Positions 1-12,500 of a stretch of 64,000 nt of DNA are shown here, piece by piece; position 1 is the first letter of the stretch; each line of letters starts with the position of its first letter. The stretch spans positions 6,746,188 to 6,810,187 of the forward strand of contig NC_030858.1 of the NCBI RefSeq assembly GCF_000208745.1, read 5' to 3'. The position numbers and the translations under genes were made by a program. Under the pieces are notes generated by a model. It was not told where the DNA came from. It made no database searches and saw only the letters and a program-made list of their open reading frames with translations. This stretch comes from Theobroma cacao (taxonomy: Eukaryota; Streptophyta; Magnoliopsida; Malvales; Malvaceae).

Positions 1-61
1 TCAAAAAGTGCGAAGCAATGCAGTTTAAAAGAACGAATCCTATTGGTCAGTTCTCATTGCA

Positions 62-79
62 CACGGATCACGACGTCGA
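62..79 (-). promoter_or_regulatory. Type I histone promoter element-like site, reversed
   Basis: On the minus strand this stretch reads an ACGTC hexamer core followed closely by GATCCG. This resembles the plant histone type I element (hexamer ACGTCA plus octamer CGATCCGCG), with spacing one base short and mismatches at the octamer end. It lies about 115 bp upstream of the TATA box of the H3 gene. A reverse CCAAT (ATTGG, 42-46) is next to it. Its role in S-phase expression is inferred from the family. Confidence 0.5.
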
Positions 80-147
80 CAACTTAGCAGCCGTTAATAA
101 CTTCTTCACCCTACGGTTAAGATTTGTCCATTTACAATCTTTTGTAA

Positions 148-711
<564 letters not shown>

Positions 712-1389
712 GTTGTATGATTTCGGTTGATTAATGGTTAACATTAGAGGAATCTAAGTTTCTGGTTTTATTTGTGGAAGTTGCTTTCTGAGCAAATAGT
801 GATGTAAATCGGCGGAATTTTAATGAATGCTCCATATTTTTCGTTAGTTGAAGTGGACTTTATTTGGCTTTAATTATTCATTTTTGTATGGAACTTTGCT
901 GTTTGGAAATGGTTGCAATGAATCTTCTATGATTACCAACAGCTTATGTGGATCTTTTGCTTCATTTCTTTTTTAAGTAGGATAAATGAAGATTTTTCCA
1001 ATTAACCTGAAAAGAAATAAATCTTTGGATCAATACTCAAAAGAAAAATGTTTTAATTCAAGAGGTATTCGAAACAAATCTGACTCAATTTTCAGATCAG
1101 TTTCTCTTCTATTGGTTACTGGCCGATTCCAGTGCGCCGTCTTTGATTTCAGTTCTTACGTTTGTTTGTTTATTTCTTCGTCAAATAAGGGATTTGATTG
1201 GAATTTGCAATACAAAAGAGAAGGAATCCTGGTGAGGTTTGGTATTTTCTTCATCAATTTTTTTGATGGGATTAGAATTTTAAGAACACTGGAGAAATAA
1301 ATCTTGATGTGAAGCAGGAAGCCACGGAATTCGATTTCTACTTGAATAGCATAGTTGAAAAAAATGTGTGATGGTAGATCTCACATCAA
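712..1389. other. H3 3' flank and spacer
   Basis: This holds the H3 3' UTR, which is T-rich with AATGAAT-like poly(A) context near 820-835, and then AT-rich spacer up to the tRNA. An open frame at 986-1300 has no recognisable family and is not called as a gene. Confidence 0.5.
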
Positions 1390-1471
1390 GTGGGCGTGCC
1401 GGAGTGGTTATCGGGCATGACTAGAAATCATGTGGGCTCAGCCCGCGCAGGTTCGAATCCTGCCGCTCACG
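1390..1471 (+). tRNA. trnS-AGA: tRNA-Ser (anticodon AGA)
   Basis: An 82-nt type II tRNA without an intron. The acceptor arms 1390-1396 and 1464-1470 pair over 7 bp with one G-T wobble, and the discriminator is G at 1471. The A box (TGCCGGAGTGG, 1397-1407) and B box (GGTTCGAATCC, 1450-1460) are intact. The anticodon stem CATGA/TCATG encloses the loop CTAGAAA, with AGA at 1423-1425. The long variable arm (TGTGGGCTCAGCCCGC region) is typical of serine tRNAs. A TTTT run starts at 1472 and can end Pol III transcription. AGA is read as IGA after deamination, so it decodes UCU, UCC and UCA. Confidence 0.97.
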
Positions 1472-1872
1472 TTTTCGAGAATTTTCCGTATCTGCTTTTA
1501 AAGCAACAAGAATTAACACAACTATGCTTTCTGCACGGGGTTAATATCTCTTGGGATGTCTAAGCCTGAGCCAAGCATATTTTTCCCCATTTTTAGTTTT
1601 TATTCAGTCGTAAGGTAGAGCCGTAGAGGTGGAAGAGAAAAAGTGAAATGAAGCAGAGCGAATCACAAGAATCCACGTAAAGAACTGTTACACTTTCTGT
1701 ATTCTGTTTTCATGCTAGAGCTGGAATACATGTAGTTTGGCCACTTGGGCCTCCTCTAAGGCTACTTAACATCTAAACCCTCCCAAATGATCCCTTCAAA
1801 AAGGGAAAAAAAACAGAAGAAACAATATTTTGAACTACTACGAGTACAAAGGAATTCCCAATGGCTCATGTG
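1472..1872. other. Spacer between tRNA and PPR gene 3' end
   Basis: Nothing recognisable beyond the Pol III T-run at the start and the likely 3' UTR of the minus-strand PPR gene near the right edge. Confidence 0.4.
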
Positions 1873-4188
1873 TTATACTGTAATTGCCGTATCTTTCTGT
1901 CTGTCTTTCTCTCTCAAAAGTTCCATTTCCAATCCCAGGCATTCTGCCATTTTGCAGATCTCCTCAGACTGTGGGTGGGACTTGTCACCTGATGAGAACC
2001 CATGCAAAGATAATGAACTGTTGATGTCACCAACATCCACCCAACTAAACCCCACTTCCTTCCTCACTCCCCTCTCCCTCATCCTTTTCCTCAGTTTCGC
2101 TACCTTTTCCCAGTTTCCCTTCTCAGCATACAAGTTTGACATCAACACATACGGACCTGACTCACTGGGCTCCATCTCCATCAGAGCATCAGCTACCCTC
2201 TCACCCATCTCTACATTTCCATGTATCGTGCAAGCCCCCAGCAAGCTTTGCAGCATAGACAACCCTGGCCCTCCTGGACTGCGACCCATCAGCTTCTCTG
2301 CCTCTTTCAATCTACCTGCACGGCCCAACATATCCACCATACAAGAATAATGCACTGAGGATGGTTCAATCTGATATTCTGCCAGCATTGAGTCAAAGAG
2401 TTTTCGACCCATATCAACCATTCCATTTCTGCCACACGCTGTTAGTACAGAAAGAAAAGTGATTGAATCAGGTTGGACTTTTTCCCTTTCCATCTCTTTG
2501 AATGAAGTCATCACTGAATCATAGTCTCCATGCCTTGCATGGGCGGATATAATTGATGTCCAAGCAAATTGGCTCTTTTGAGGAGTCTCACTGAAAACTT
2601 TTTCAGACTCAGAAATGCTCCCACGCTTCGCATACATATCGAGGAGAGCATTGGACACTATTGGATCGGTACTAAATCCAACCTTTATTAAATGAGAGTG
2701 GCACTGCTGACCATGCTTAAGAGATATATCTTCACCAGAACCAATTGCATTCAAGGCACTACCAAATGTGTATTGATTTGGCTTACATTCTGTGACTGCT
2801 GATAAAAATGTCCTCAAAGCTTCCAAGCACATTCCATTTTTAGCATAGCAAGAAATTAAAGCATTCCATGAGACAATCTCTCTACATTCGAGTTCCTCAA
2901 AAACCTTAATAGAGTCTTGTACCAACATAAACTTAGCATACATGGTGATAAGGCTATTGCAAACATTTGATTCTGACAAAAAGTTGCCCTTTACACAACA
3001 CGCATGAACCATTTGGCCTTCTTCCACTAATTCCCTAGTGGTTATGGCATGGATCAACCCAACAAATGTAACATCATTTGGATAAACACCATCTAATCTC
3101 ATTTCATTAAAGAGGCGTACAGCATCCTCTTCATCAATAGAAATCATTGTGGTCCATGAGATCACGTTACGCTCATTCATTCTTTCAAATACCAATGTTG
3201 CATCTTCAAAAACCTCACACTTCGCATACATTGACATCAAAATATTACAAACAGATACATGAGTCCCATACCCCCTTTTTATACACAAACCATGAATCTG
3301 TCTACCAACCTCTAAGTTCCTCTGATGACCACAAGCTGAAACCGCTCCAGTAAATGATACATTATCAAGCTTCATCCCTTGTCCCACCATTTCAATAAAC
3401 GATGAAATCGCTTCTAACCCATAACTACTCTCCTGGCTGTACCCTGAAAGCATTGAATTCCACGAAACCAAATCTCTGTTCGGCATCTCATCAAACACCC
3501 TCCGGGCTTCCTCTAATCGCTTCCACCTTGAATACATTGTTATAAGCGCATTTCCCACAAAGGCTTCACAATCTAATCCGGACTTCGTGACAAGAGTATG
3601 CAACTGCAACCCGAGAAGAAAGCCTTCAACGTCAAAACAGAAAGAAAGAGCTGTGGTACAAGTTACAGCATCAAAAACAACCCCACTCAAATTCATCCTT
3701 AAAACAAAATTCAAAGCTTCGTCACTTTTTTGAAACCCCGAAAGCAGAGTATTCCATGAAACGATATCCGGATCATTTAAGCCCTCAAAAATGCACAAAG
3801 CCTTATCAAACTGGCCAGATTTAGAGTACATATTCATTAATGAATTTGGAACCGTAATAAAGGACGTGAGCCCAGAGGTGATTGCAAATTTGTGAACCTG
3901 GGTCCCCTGTTCTGTATTCCCACAAGAATCCTTGAGAGCGAGAGCCACGGTAACTTCATCAATGGCGTTAACGTTGCCCAATTTAAGCAGTACTTTGAGC
4001 TTGCTGAAGGAGCTAAAGGGGAGATTAACGTGCAAAAAAGAGCGCAGAGAGTCATTAACAGGGTAAAGGGAGGCTGGTTTTGAGTAAGGACTTTCGTCGA
4101 ATAACTGGTGAACATGTTTAGATGAGTGCAAGTTCCTTGAGCTTGTTGGCCGTTGCTTGATGATTTTACGGAGTTGGCGGGTAATCAT
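1873..4188 (-). CDS. PLS-class PPR protein, E+ subtype, mitochondrial type
   Basis: Complete intronless frame of 771 residues. The first 30 residues are Arg/Ser/Lys-rich with almost no acids, as in a mitochondrial presequence. About 15 pentatricopeptide motifs of P, L and S type follow (residues about 50-640), with hallmarks such as LITMYSRWKRLEEARRVFDE and DLVSWNSMLSGYSQ. The E domain is at about 640-722 (YVLMSNLYAEKGNWEKVAKL; GFSWVDV). An E+ block follows at about 723-753 (GFSSGDKSHP), and the protein then stops with no DYW deaminase domain. PLS proteins of this kind bind organelle RNA and specify C-to-U editing sites; those without DYW are thought to borrow a deaminase. From memory it resembles Arabidopsis At4g32430; the editing site cannot be told from the sequence. 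A telo-box lies about 70 bp upstream. Confidence 0.95.
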   Translation of the reverse strand: MITRQLRKIIKQRPTSSRNLHSSKHVHQLFDESPYSKPASLYPVNDSLRSFLHVNLPFSSFSKLKVLLKLGNVNAIDEVTVALALKDSCGNTEQGTQVHKFAITSGLTSFITVPNSLMNMYSKSGQFDKALCIFEGLNDPDIVSWNTLLSGFQKSDEALNFVLRMNLSGVVFDAVTCTTALSFCFDVEGFLLGLQLHTLVTKSGLDCEAFVGNALITMYSRWKRLEEARRVFDEMPNRDLVSWNSMLSGYSQESSYGLEAISSFIEMVGQGMKLDNVSFTGAVSACGHQRNLEVGRQIHGLCIKRGYGTHVSVCNILMSMYAKCEVFEDATLVFERMNERNVISWTTMISIDEEDAVRLFNEMRLDGVYPNDVTFVGLIHAITTRELVEEGQMVHACCVKGNFLSESNVCNSLITMYAKFMLVQDSIKVFEELECREIVSWNALISCYAKNGMCLEALRTFLSAVTECKPNQYTFGSALNAIGSGEDISLKHGQQCHSHLIKVGFSTDPIVSNALLDMYAKRGSISESEKVFSETPQKSQFAWTSIISAHARHGDYDSVMTSFKEMEREKVQPDSITFLSVLTACGRNGMVDMGRKLFDSMLAEYQIEPSSVHYSCMVDMLGRAGRLKEAEKLMGRSPGGPGLSMLQSLLGACTIHGNVEMGERVADALMEMEPSESGPYVLMSNLYAEKGNWEKVAKLRKRMRERGVRKEVGFSWVDVGDINSSLSLHGFSSGDKSHPQSEEICKMAECLGLEMELLREKDRQKDTAITV

Positions 4189-4257
4189 GAGAGTTTCATA
4201 ACAGACAGTGATTGAAATGTAACGAAGAAAAAATAAGTTAAACCTTAAACCCTTCTA

Positions 4258-4265
4258 AAACCCTA
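4258..4265 (-). promoter_or_regulatory. Telo-box (AAACCCTA) upstream of PPR gene
   Basis: AAACCCTA occurs 70-77 bp upstream of the PPR start codon. Telo-boxes are common near the transcription start of plant genes for translation and organelle function. A second partial copy (AAACCCTT) is at 4248-4255. Confidence 0.45.
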
Positions 4266-7200
4266 CGTTATGGTTTTTGCAATGGAATTTCAACGGAAAG
4301 AGAACTCATATGGGCTCGCCAATAGCCCAATGAAATGGCTTGCCGTACTAGGGATTCTAATTTATGGAGTATTTATTTATGAATTTACACTTTGAAGAGA
4401 TTTATGTTTAAAATGTAAACTTTGATTCTCTAAACTTTTGCATATCTAAGATTAATTCATTATGAGTTGTGTAGTGAAAGAACAAAATTGTTCATTTGCT
4501 TGCTTCAAATTCATATTTATATGATGTTGTGGCTGAGAGAAAGAAAAACTTGTTAATAAAAACTAATGACAGTTTTTCATTTTTGGAAGAAAAAGACAAG
4601 GAAGGTCATCCGGGACTCGATGTTGTGAACCTTTGGGCAAGTAATCGATGAGTATGTACCGGTAATTGGGCTCACTTTCGGCTTGATAGTTGGCAACTCG
4701 ATCATGTGCGAGGCCAGCCTCAAGTCTTAAAACTTTAGCTTCCTGATTCAAGGCTTCCACTTATCAAATTTCATGTTCTTCCCACTTTCTCCATCACCAA
4801 ATAGAAAAAAAGAAAGCATGTCAAGTGTAAACAAACAAAGGCTCCAACCCACCAATGACTTGGTTTTCATTCTCTCTTTTCTTTTCCCACATTTTCAATT
4901 TTTTTATAGAAAATTCCCCACTTTTGTCAGGGGAAGAGATGGTTGATATTTTGGCAACAAAGGTTGAAAGTATGGACCATAGAGTTGATCTGGTGAAAAG
5001 TGGGCGGGGCAATTTCCATAGACAATCTCCTGCATGTTTCAGCAGCAGGCCCTCGTGCTCTAAAAGACAAAACCATTAAATTGACGGTAGGCATTCATTT
5101 GTGTTGACTCTTTTTGGACCATCTTCAAAAAAGTTTATCACTACTACAGAATTTGGTGACAACCACCAGCTGGGATAAGCTTTACATTTATTTTATTTTA
5201 TTTATTATGTGGGATAGAGACCGGAGAGATAAGCTCTCTGTCACTGCCGCAAACCCCCCCAGATGTCCATGAAGTGCCATTGTGATACACACATTCATAC
5301 ACAAACAAAACAGGAAAGGAACAAATGCCGTGGCGGCAACAAATATCAAAGCACTATATTTTGAACCTCTGATTTATAATCTAACATTAGCATTCCTAAG
5401 TAATCTATATCAGTGTAGTTTGGTGAGAAAAGGGCTAATGCAGAATTGAATTTGAGTTAATTATATTAAAAATGATAAGATTCGAATTTATTGCTTTATT
5501 TATAATGAAGGATGAAAATTTACATTCAAAAAAATATTATGAGCAGTCAGACCTCTTTCGTGTTACAGAGTAGGGCCAGCTCTGCTCCACCCATATTTTG
5601 CATGATTTTTGCAGGTAATTGGGATTGACTTGGTCCTTATCTTTAGCAAGAATACTTTGGCTAATATCAAAATGTTAGCACAAAGTTACAAAGGGTTTGC
5701 CTTTGGTTTGTAAGTAATGATAGAATTATGAAAAATCAGATCCATCGTTTCTCTGTCACAAACAGGCTCTGGAATTTAGTATGTAATCAAGTAAGTGGTA
5801 GAAAAAGAATTGTGCTTGCAAGTTGCAGGCATGACAATATAAAATATAAACATGAATGGCTGCATTTCACGCGGCTGAGGAAGCAATCACGTTAAACAGA
5901 ACATGACCCTTATTGCCGATTAATTATCTAATCATCAATGCTGAAAAGATATAATAATAAAACAGCTAAAATTATCCTGGAAAGTAACACACGTTAAGGA
6001 GCAAATCTCATTAATAAATTCTGATCCAAAGCTGTGGGGAATAATACCTTTTGTCAGTAACAAAAAAGGGGGAAGCTTGGTTCTGATATTCTTGTTTATT
6101 TGGCAATGCTTTACACGTGTAGAATGAAAAGGAAGTGAGGTGGTTTGGGATATGGCTTTTATAATTAAAACCAAGCATATTCCTCATTTTAGCCTTGTAG
6201 GTTCTTTTAGTTTCTCCATGCAATGCAATCTTGTGGGTTTGTTATACTTTATTGGAATTAAAGGCTGAAACAATGTTGGTAATAAACCAGTCATAAAAAC
6301 ATGTACATCAGTTGATAATGTCAAATGATAATGTTAATATCAGTGTTTGCAACTTTTCAACAAAAAAAAAAAAAATCACTGTTTGCAAGTTGTAAGGAAG
6401 ATTAGGAGACAAGCTTTTGATTGCAGCATGCTTCTGTCTTCGGATAATGCTGTAAGATGGAGAAGTTGTGGCTCTGATTGGCCCAAACAAGATCAACATT
6501 GGCAGATGATAAATGCTTAACCTATAGAACACAGCTAATAAAATGTGCCACTATTAGCCTGAGCAAGAAATAACTACTGCCACGAAATTTATATCTTATG
6601 TGATTAGAGGTGCAGCTAAGATGTAACATGAGGCTTATGCATGCCAGAGAGATGCCATAGATTAAAATTAAGGAGGTCAAGAAAATAAAAGAACCCAACT
6701 TCTTGGAGGTTGGCTGGCTAGTACCGTTGATGGGAAAAATGTAATGGAAGACATGATCCAACATACTGAATCTGCACAACAGAACATTGAAATCAATTTA
6801 AAGTTCCACTATCATGTATGGGTGATATCTTACCTACACATCATATGACTGATATGCATGCCAGAAATGTACTAGAACATTGAAGATCAGAGGGGGAAGG
6901 GGGGAGAGAAAAATAAAAGAAAGACCAACTTTGATTTAAACTGCCATTTTACACTTGTCAAAGAATCAAAACTGGTCTGTTAAAGAAAATAGCAGCCATC
7001 TTTATTGAAAATCCTTTGGTAGAGAATGACATGTAGATTTTCTACTATCAATTTTATTACCATAGCATAGTACCACACATTAAAAAAGTTCCCAACAGAG
7101 ACATCCTTGATTACATTAACGGTTAACCCCCTCTGGACATTATGAAAAAGCTCTACTTGTGATGGAACTGATTAAAATATTCAAAAGTGAATTGCATTTG

Positions 7201-9365
7201 GATTCAAGGGTGAACCATGCTTTAACATATTTGGGGAACTATGCAATGTCCCCATGCCATGGTGGAACAAGTATAATACTAGTTCCTAAGGCCAACAACT
7301 TGAACAAGTCATTCCATGTTATCTTTCCTTTACACTTGGAGCATTCCAAAAGAGACAGGTGTGCAAAAGAGGGAGGGGTAGGCCACAGGGAAGCCAAGCA
7401 GATAGACAATATGGAGGTGGTTGTAGATTCTGTGGTATATGCCCGACAGAAGTCAAAAGAGATTAACCAAATTCTTTGAATTGATAGTGGAAGGAAGGGA
7501 GACAGAAAGAGAATGACACCAAGGAGGGATTGTCTGGTTATGGGTCACATTTGGCCTTAAATAATTGTGTGAAGTGGAAACTCTCTTTTTCATGAACCAT
7601 GTGGCGGCAATGGGCGGTGGTGTTTGATCAGTTTAGATTGCTGTCTTGGAACGTGTGCAGGTGCATTGCATAATTCAATCACACGTGCGAAGCCGAGTAC
7701 CCTTTGGCACGTGCAGAGTACATGGTGGATATGTTGGGGGTTCCTCCATTCTACAGGCATTCGTACATTAACGCATGTGTGAGAGATAGAGATAAGGTCT
7801 TTGTCAACTTTCTTGACCCTACTCAACAATCATTATTATTCCTGTCAACTTCCATTTTGAGAACTTCCCCAATGTATTTGAGTCCACAATAATGTCTTCA
7901 TATAGTGGTAGGACTGATAGGATACTTTCATGTTGATTGAGAGAGATCTCAGCTAGCTAGGTTCAACTTTTAATATGACCAAACATGAAGAAGAAAAGAA
8001 AGGGTTTAACCTGTTCAATCCCATATACAGATTGACTTGTCGGTCAAATCTATCTGTGACTTTATAAGCTCCTTGCCTAATTGAACAAAATTAAACCTTA
8101 TTAAGTTAATTGCATCAGAGCATCGACACATATGATGATCCCATAAAACTTAAAAGAGTTAAATATTTTTTATCTTCAAAGACTTGAGAGAAAGAGTTAA
8201 AGAACTCCAGGGGAAACAAATGTCAGAAAAGATCGTTTTAAGTTCCACGAGAGACTAGGTACTGACAAATTTTTCGAGGGGTCCCAAGAATGATAACCTG
8301 GTAGATTGGAGTTGAATTGAGTATATCCCTACAGTTGCGTGTGATTTCAGGAGAAGTCATTAGTTTCTGCTCCGGACAGATTGCTTAATTTTCTTTGTTT
8401 GATAGCTACTCTGAGTATTTGATTTGAACTAATTGAATGCAGCAGTTGGAATTGTTGTATATTGCAATGGCATGCAACATCTATATCACACGTAATACAT
8501 GTGTATTAATCAGCTGATCAGGATGGACTTTCCTTTGGTAATGAAGCTGATTCGAAATGTGAAAAAGAAGAAACTCATTAAGCTTACCAAAGGAATTTTT
8601 CAGGATACACTCGTGATCTTCTTCTGACTATAAAGGAAGTCGGCTACACGCTTTTCTTTCATCAAAACTGACAGTTAAAAAGCATAAAGAAGTATCACTT
8701 TGCTGTGAAAACGAAAACAATTCTCTATGAGCTTTTTGCAACATTTTTTCAGGTTAAAGATCAAAAGGTCACACTGTAATTCAGTGCGAAACGTTTCTCA
8801 ACCCCATTCCCTTTTGGCTCTATTTCAGTGAAACGTTCGTTTTTCTTTTGTCTCTGTTGTAACATTAATGTTATATTGTTTTCATGTCAAAATGGGTCAT
8901 ATTTTATTTTCAGTGAAACTTTTTTTCAACTCACTGGTTTCTGGTTCTCAATACATAAACAAAAGGTAGGGTGAGTGGGGGAGCCTCTTTTGGCATGTGG
9001 GGCATCAAAGGCACTAAGAAAGCCTAGGTTGCTGTGGTTCACAACCTTCACAAACTCAAAACCAATCTGTATATCCTACCAAAGAGAAGAGGAGAAATTG
9101 AAGGTGATACATTGGTTTTGCATGTTCCAGATTCCATTTTTCTTCCTAACCATCCTCAATCAACATCACCTTTAAAATTCCCTGCATTTTCTAAAAATAT
9201 CTACTTAAAAAAAACAATGGTTTTAATCAATGCTAGAACCTTCCACTCAACAATGGGGTAAACCTAATCCCCCTACCTTTATATCAAGAACAAGAGCAGT
9301 GATCTGTCTCAATTACTTAGTGGAGAGTCACTTTAACTTCAACATTATTTGTTAGACTTCTTGCC
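4266..9365. other. Intergenic region, no gene recognised
   Basis: About 5 kb of AT-rich spacer between the PPR promoter and the first NPF gene. It holds short homopurine and poly-A runs (for example 6361-6373 and 6890-6925) and only short chance frames. No tRNA boxes, transposon termini or protein families were seen. The last few hundred bases (about 8,800-9,365) should hold promoter sequence of the NPF gene. Confidence 0.4.
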
Positions 9366-9373
9366 TATAAAAT
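9366..9373 (+). promoter_or_regulatory. TATA box of NPF gene 1
   Basis: TATAAAAT about 135 bp upstream of the first ATG (9508). It is the best TATA match in the 300 bp before the coding start. Confidence 0.55.
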
Positions 9374-9507
9374 GGGAGGCTAGTTCCAAGACATCCAAGT
9401 TGTGAGTTGAAGCTAGCATAGAAGACAAAGGCATTATTACGCCTTACTTCTCTCCTATCTTTCTCTTTCAGCATTGTTATCATCTTTTTCGTGTTGAATT
9501 TCAGAAA

Positions 9508-12500
9508 ATGGTCAGTCTGAGTTTCCATGACACAATGAGACAACTATTCTATATATCAATATTGGCTGTTGAACCATTTGATTCTTTTGTTATTAGCACT
9601 ACCAAAGCTTCTGAAATATTCTGTTCATGGGTCTCAGGAAGGGAAGATGAGTTGGACAGTGGCGGATGCGGTGGACTACAAGGGTTTCCCTGCTGACAGG
9701 TCAAAAACTGGTGGTTGGATTCCTGCCGCCCTCATTCTAGGTATGATTGTTACATCATCGCCGTACATTTCTTTCAACATCATTTCTCGAGTTGGTTGGG
9801 TTGAGATTAGCTATTATAGACTTTGTTGAATAATTGAACATTGTTTCAAAAAAAATCATGCAGACGATAAAGACTTGACAGGTTTCGACTAGATCCAGAG
9901 TTTGTGCTCATAACTTGTAATCATGCTAGTTTTACACATTTTCCTCTGAGCTGTTTGCTGGAAAAGCATTTAACATTCCATGTGACATCATTTATTATCA
10001 TCTAGCACAAGTAAATATTGCTGTTAAAGAAGAATACTTTTTGTAGAAAAATAAAAAGAAGATAGGAGAAGGGGGAAGATGATATTCCCACAGAGCAACA
10101 AGCAGTTAGTTCATGCAAAGCTGATGGGCTTTCAAGTATAACTAAAGTTTTAATCAGGAAATTAAACATAAAGTTTATTAGTAGGTTCAGCACTAGTACA
10201 TGACACCCTTGCACAAATCTAAAAACATTTTGCTAGCCGTCAAGCCAAGTTCTCATATTATTCCTTTTGATTCACTTTTATTTATCGAGTGGAGTGGAGG
10301 AGAAGGGAGGTGAAGGGGGACGGACAAACCACATGGGACCCATCAGAACTCCAATCCATATGTACTTCTGATGATGATAAATTTCGTGTCATTTTCAGTT
10401 TGGAGTATGATGGGTTAAGGGAGATATTCTCTCTAGGGCCATTCATGCATGTAAGTTCTGAATTATGGAGATATTCTCAAGCCAATCTGCTTTCCACCAT
10501 AATGCTTTATGCTTTTATAGCTCCACTTTTACGACATTATTATATAGGCTTCACTTTCTGCTAACATTCCTTATCTACCCAAAAACAGAAAAAGGTTTAA
10601 CTGCCTTCTTTTGTTTAATTACTTTAATCGAAGTGCTTAATAACCCTTGCTTGTTAGTCATCAAACTTTAACATGGCATCCTGACTTTGCTTTCCTTTCC
10701 ATTTCTGAGGGTTTCTGGTATAAAACTTCTAATAGTTTCCCCCCACCAGAGAAGCTGATGAAATTAATTTTCTTTTGTTTCTGAGTTCTCACAGAAGGCC
10801 CAGAAAAAAGTTCAAGTCGGAAAAGTATTGGATTTTTTTTTAATTCTTATTTGTTTTCATTTATTAAGAAAAAAAGAGATAAACAACTACTATCTCGCAT
10901 ACAAATAAATATGCTGATTTGTTGAATCATTCCTAGGGATTGAGATCTGTGAGAGGCTTTCAACAATGGGAATTGCAGTCAACCTTGTGACATACTTGGT
11001 TAGCACAATGCATCTGCCAAGTGCAAGTTCAGCCAACGTAGTAACAGATTTCATGGGCACATCTTTTCTTTTGTGTCTGCTTGGAGGCTTCCTGGCTGAT
11101 TCATTTCTTGGCAGATACAAGACAATTGCAATATTTGCCATCATACAAACACTGGTGGGTGTTTTAAACAGTTGCTTCCTACCTTAATAAACATAAACAA
11201 AAAATAGGAAGAAAAACTAGAGTTCAAGTGTTGATTAAGAAAATGTTTATTCTAAACTTCTGCTGTTCAGTTTTGATTGTGATAATCATGGTGATCTAGG
11301 GGACTGGCACATTGGCAATAGCTACAAAACTGCCACAGCTACGCCCACCGCCATGCCATGCATCTGCTTCCCTTACATGCAAACCGGCCAATGGATTTCA
11401 GATGGGAGTTTTATACATGGCTCTATATCTAATTGCACTAGGCACTGGTGGCCTAAAATCAAGTGTCTCAGGATTTGGAACTGATCAGTTTGACCAGAAA
11501 GATGAAAAGGAGAAAGCCCAAATGGCCTATTTCTTCAACAGGTTCTACTTCTTCATTAGTACAGGAACCCTGATGGCGGTTACAGTGCTTGTCTACTTGC
11601 AAGATGAAGTGGGTAGAAGCTGGGCTTATGGAATTTGCTCTGTCTCCATGTTTGTAGCTATCTTGATATTTTTATCAGGGACTAAAAGATACAGATACAA
11701 GAAAAGCTTGGGAAGTCCAATAGTTCACATTTTCCAAGTTATTGTAGCTGCAATAAAGAAAAGGAAGATGGACCTCCCTTACAATGTTGAATTATTATAC
11801 GAGGATACTCCCGATGCTACAAGAATTCATCACACAGATCAATTCTAGTGCGTTTCCTTTAGTCTATTTATCTCGTTAGAATTTGCATGGGAATAAAAAA
11901 TACTTAATCATTTCCTTTGTTTTGTGCCATAAGTCAATTCATTTATGCTTGACGCCTTTGCTTCTCTTATCCTAGCTTCTTGGACAAAGCTGCTATTGTT
12001 GCGGAAGGAGATTTTGAAAGAAATGTTGTGTCTGCTCCAAACCCCTGGAAACTTTGCTCGGTCACAAGGGTGGAGGAAGTGAAAATGATGGTGGGGCTTC
12101 TGCCAATATGGGCCACAACCATCATGTTTTGGACCACTCATGCACAGATGATCACCTTTTCAGTGGAGCAAGCCTCCACCATGGAAAGATCAATTGGAGG
12201 TTTCCAAATTCCCGCAGGTTCCCTCACCGTCTTCTTTGTCGCAGCTATATTGATCACTCTGGCTGTTTATGACCGTCTCATTATGCCATTTTGGAAGAAA
12301 TGGAAAGGAAAACCAGGTATGTACAGGAAAATAAATGACATAAGATTCTGCCATAATCAGTGATGTATTTACCACTTTCATTTTTGCGACAGGTTTTACC
12401 AACCTACAGAGAATTGCCATTGGCCTAGTCCTGTCAACTTTTGGAATGGCAGCTGCAGCACTAGCTGAGAAGAAAAGATTGGCAGTAGCTAGAGCTGCGG

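Noticed and set aside
986..1300. 104-codon open frame after the H3 gene
   Set aside because: No recognisable domain, phase-biased composition or promoter; consistent with chance in AT-rich 3' flank.
1787..2350. 187-codon plus-strand open frame
   Set aside because: It lies antisense to the real PPR gene and shows no family features; it is a shadow of the opposite strand.
4563..4760. 65-codon minus-strand frame near the PPR promoter
   Set aside because: No known family, and it lies in spacer sequence with no supporting signals.
7159..7479. 106-codon open frame
   Set aside because: Its first codon is GTG, no family is recognisable, and it stands alone in noncoding DNA.
9508..9696. 62-codon upstream frame overlapping NPF copy 1
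   Set aside because: Better explained by splicing out 9511-9637, which joins its ATG in frame to the NPF protein; kept only as the alternative reading.
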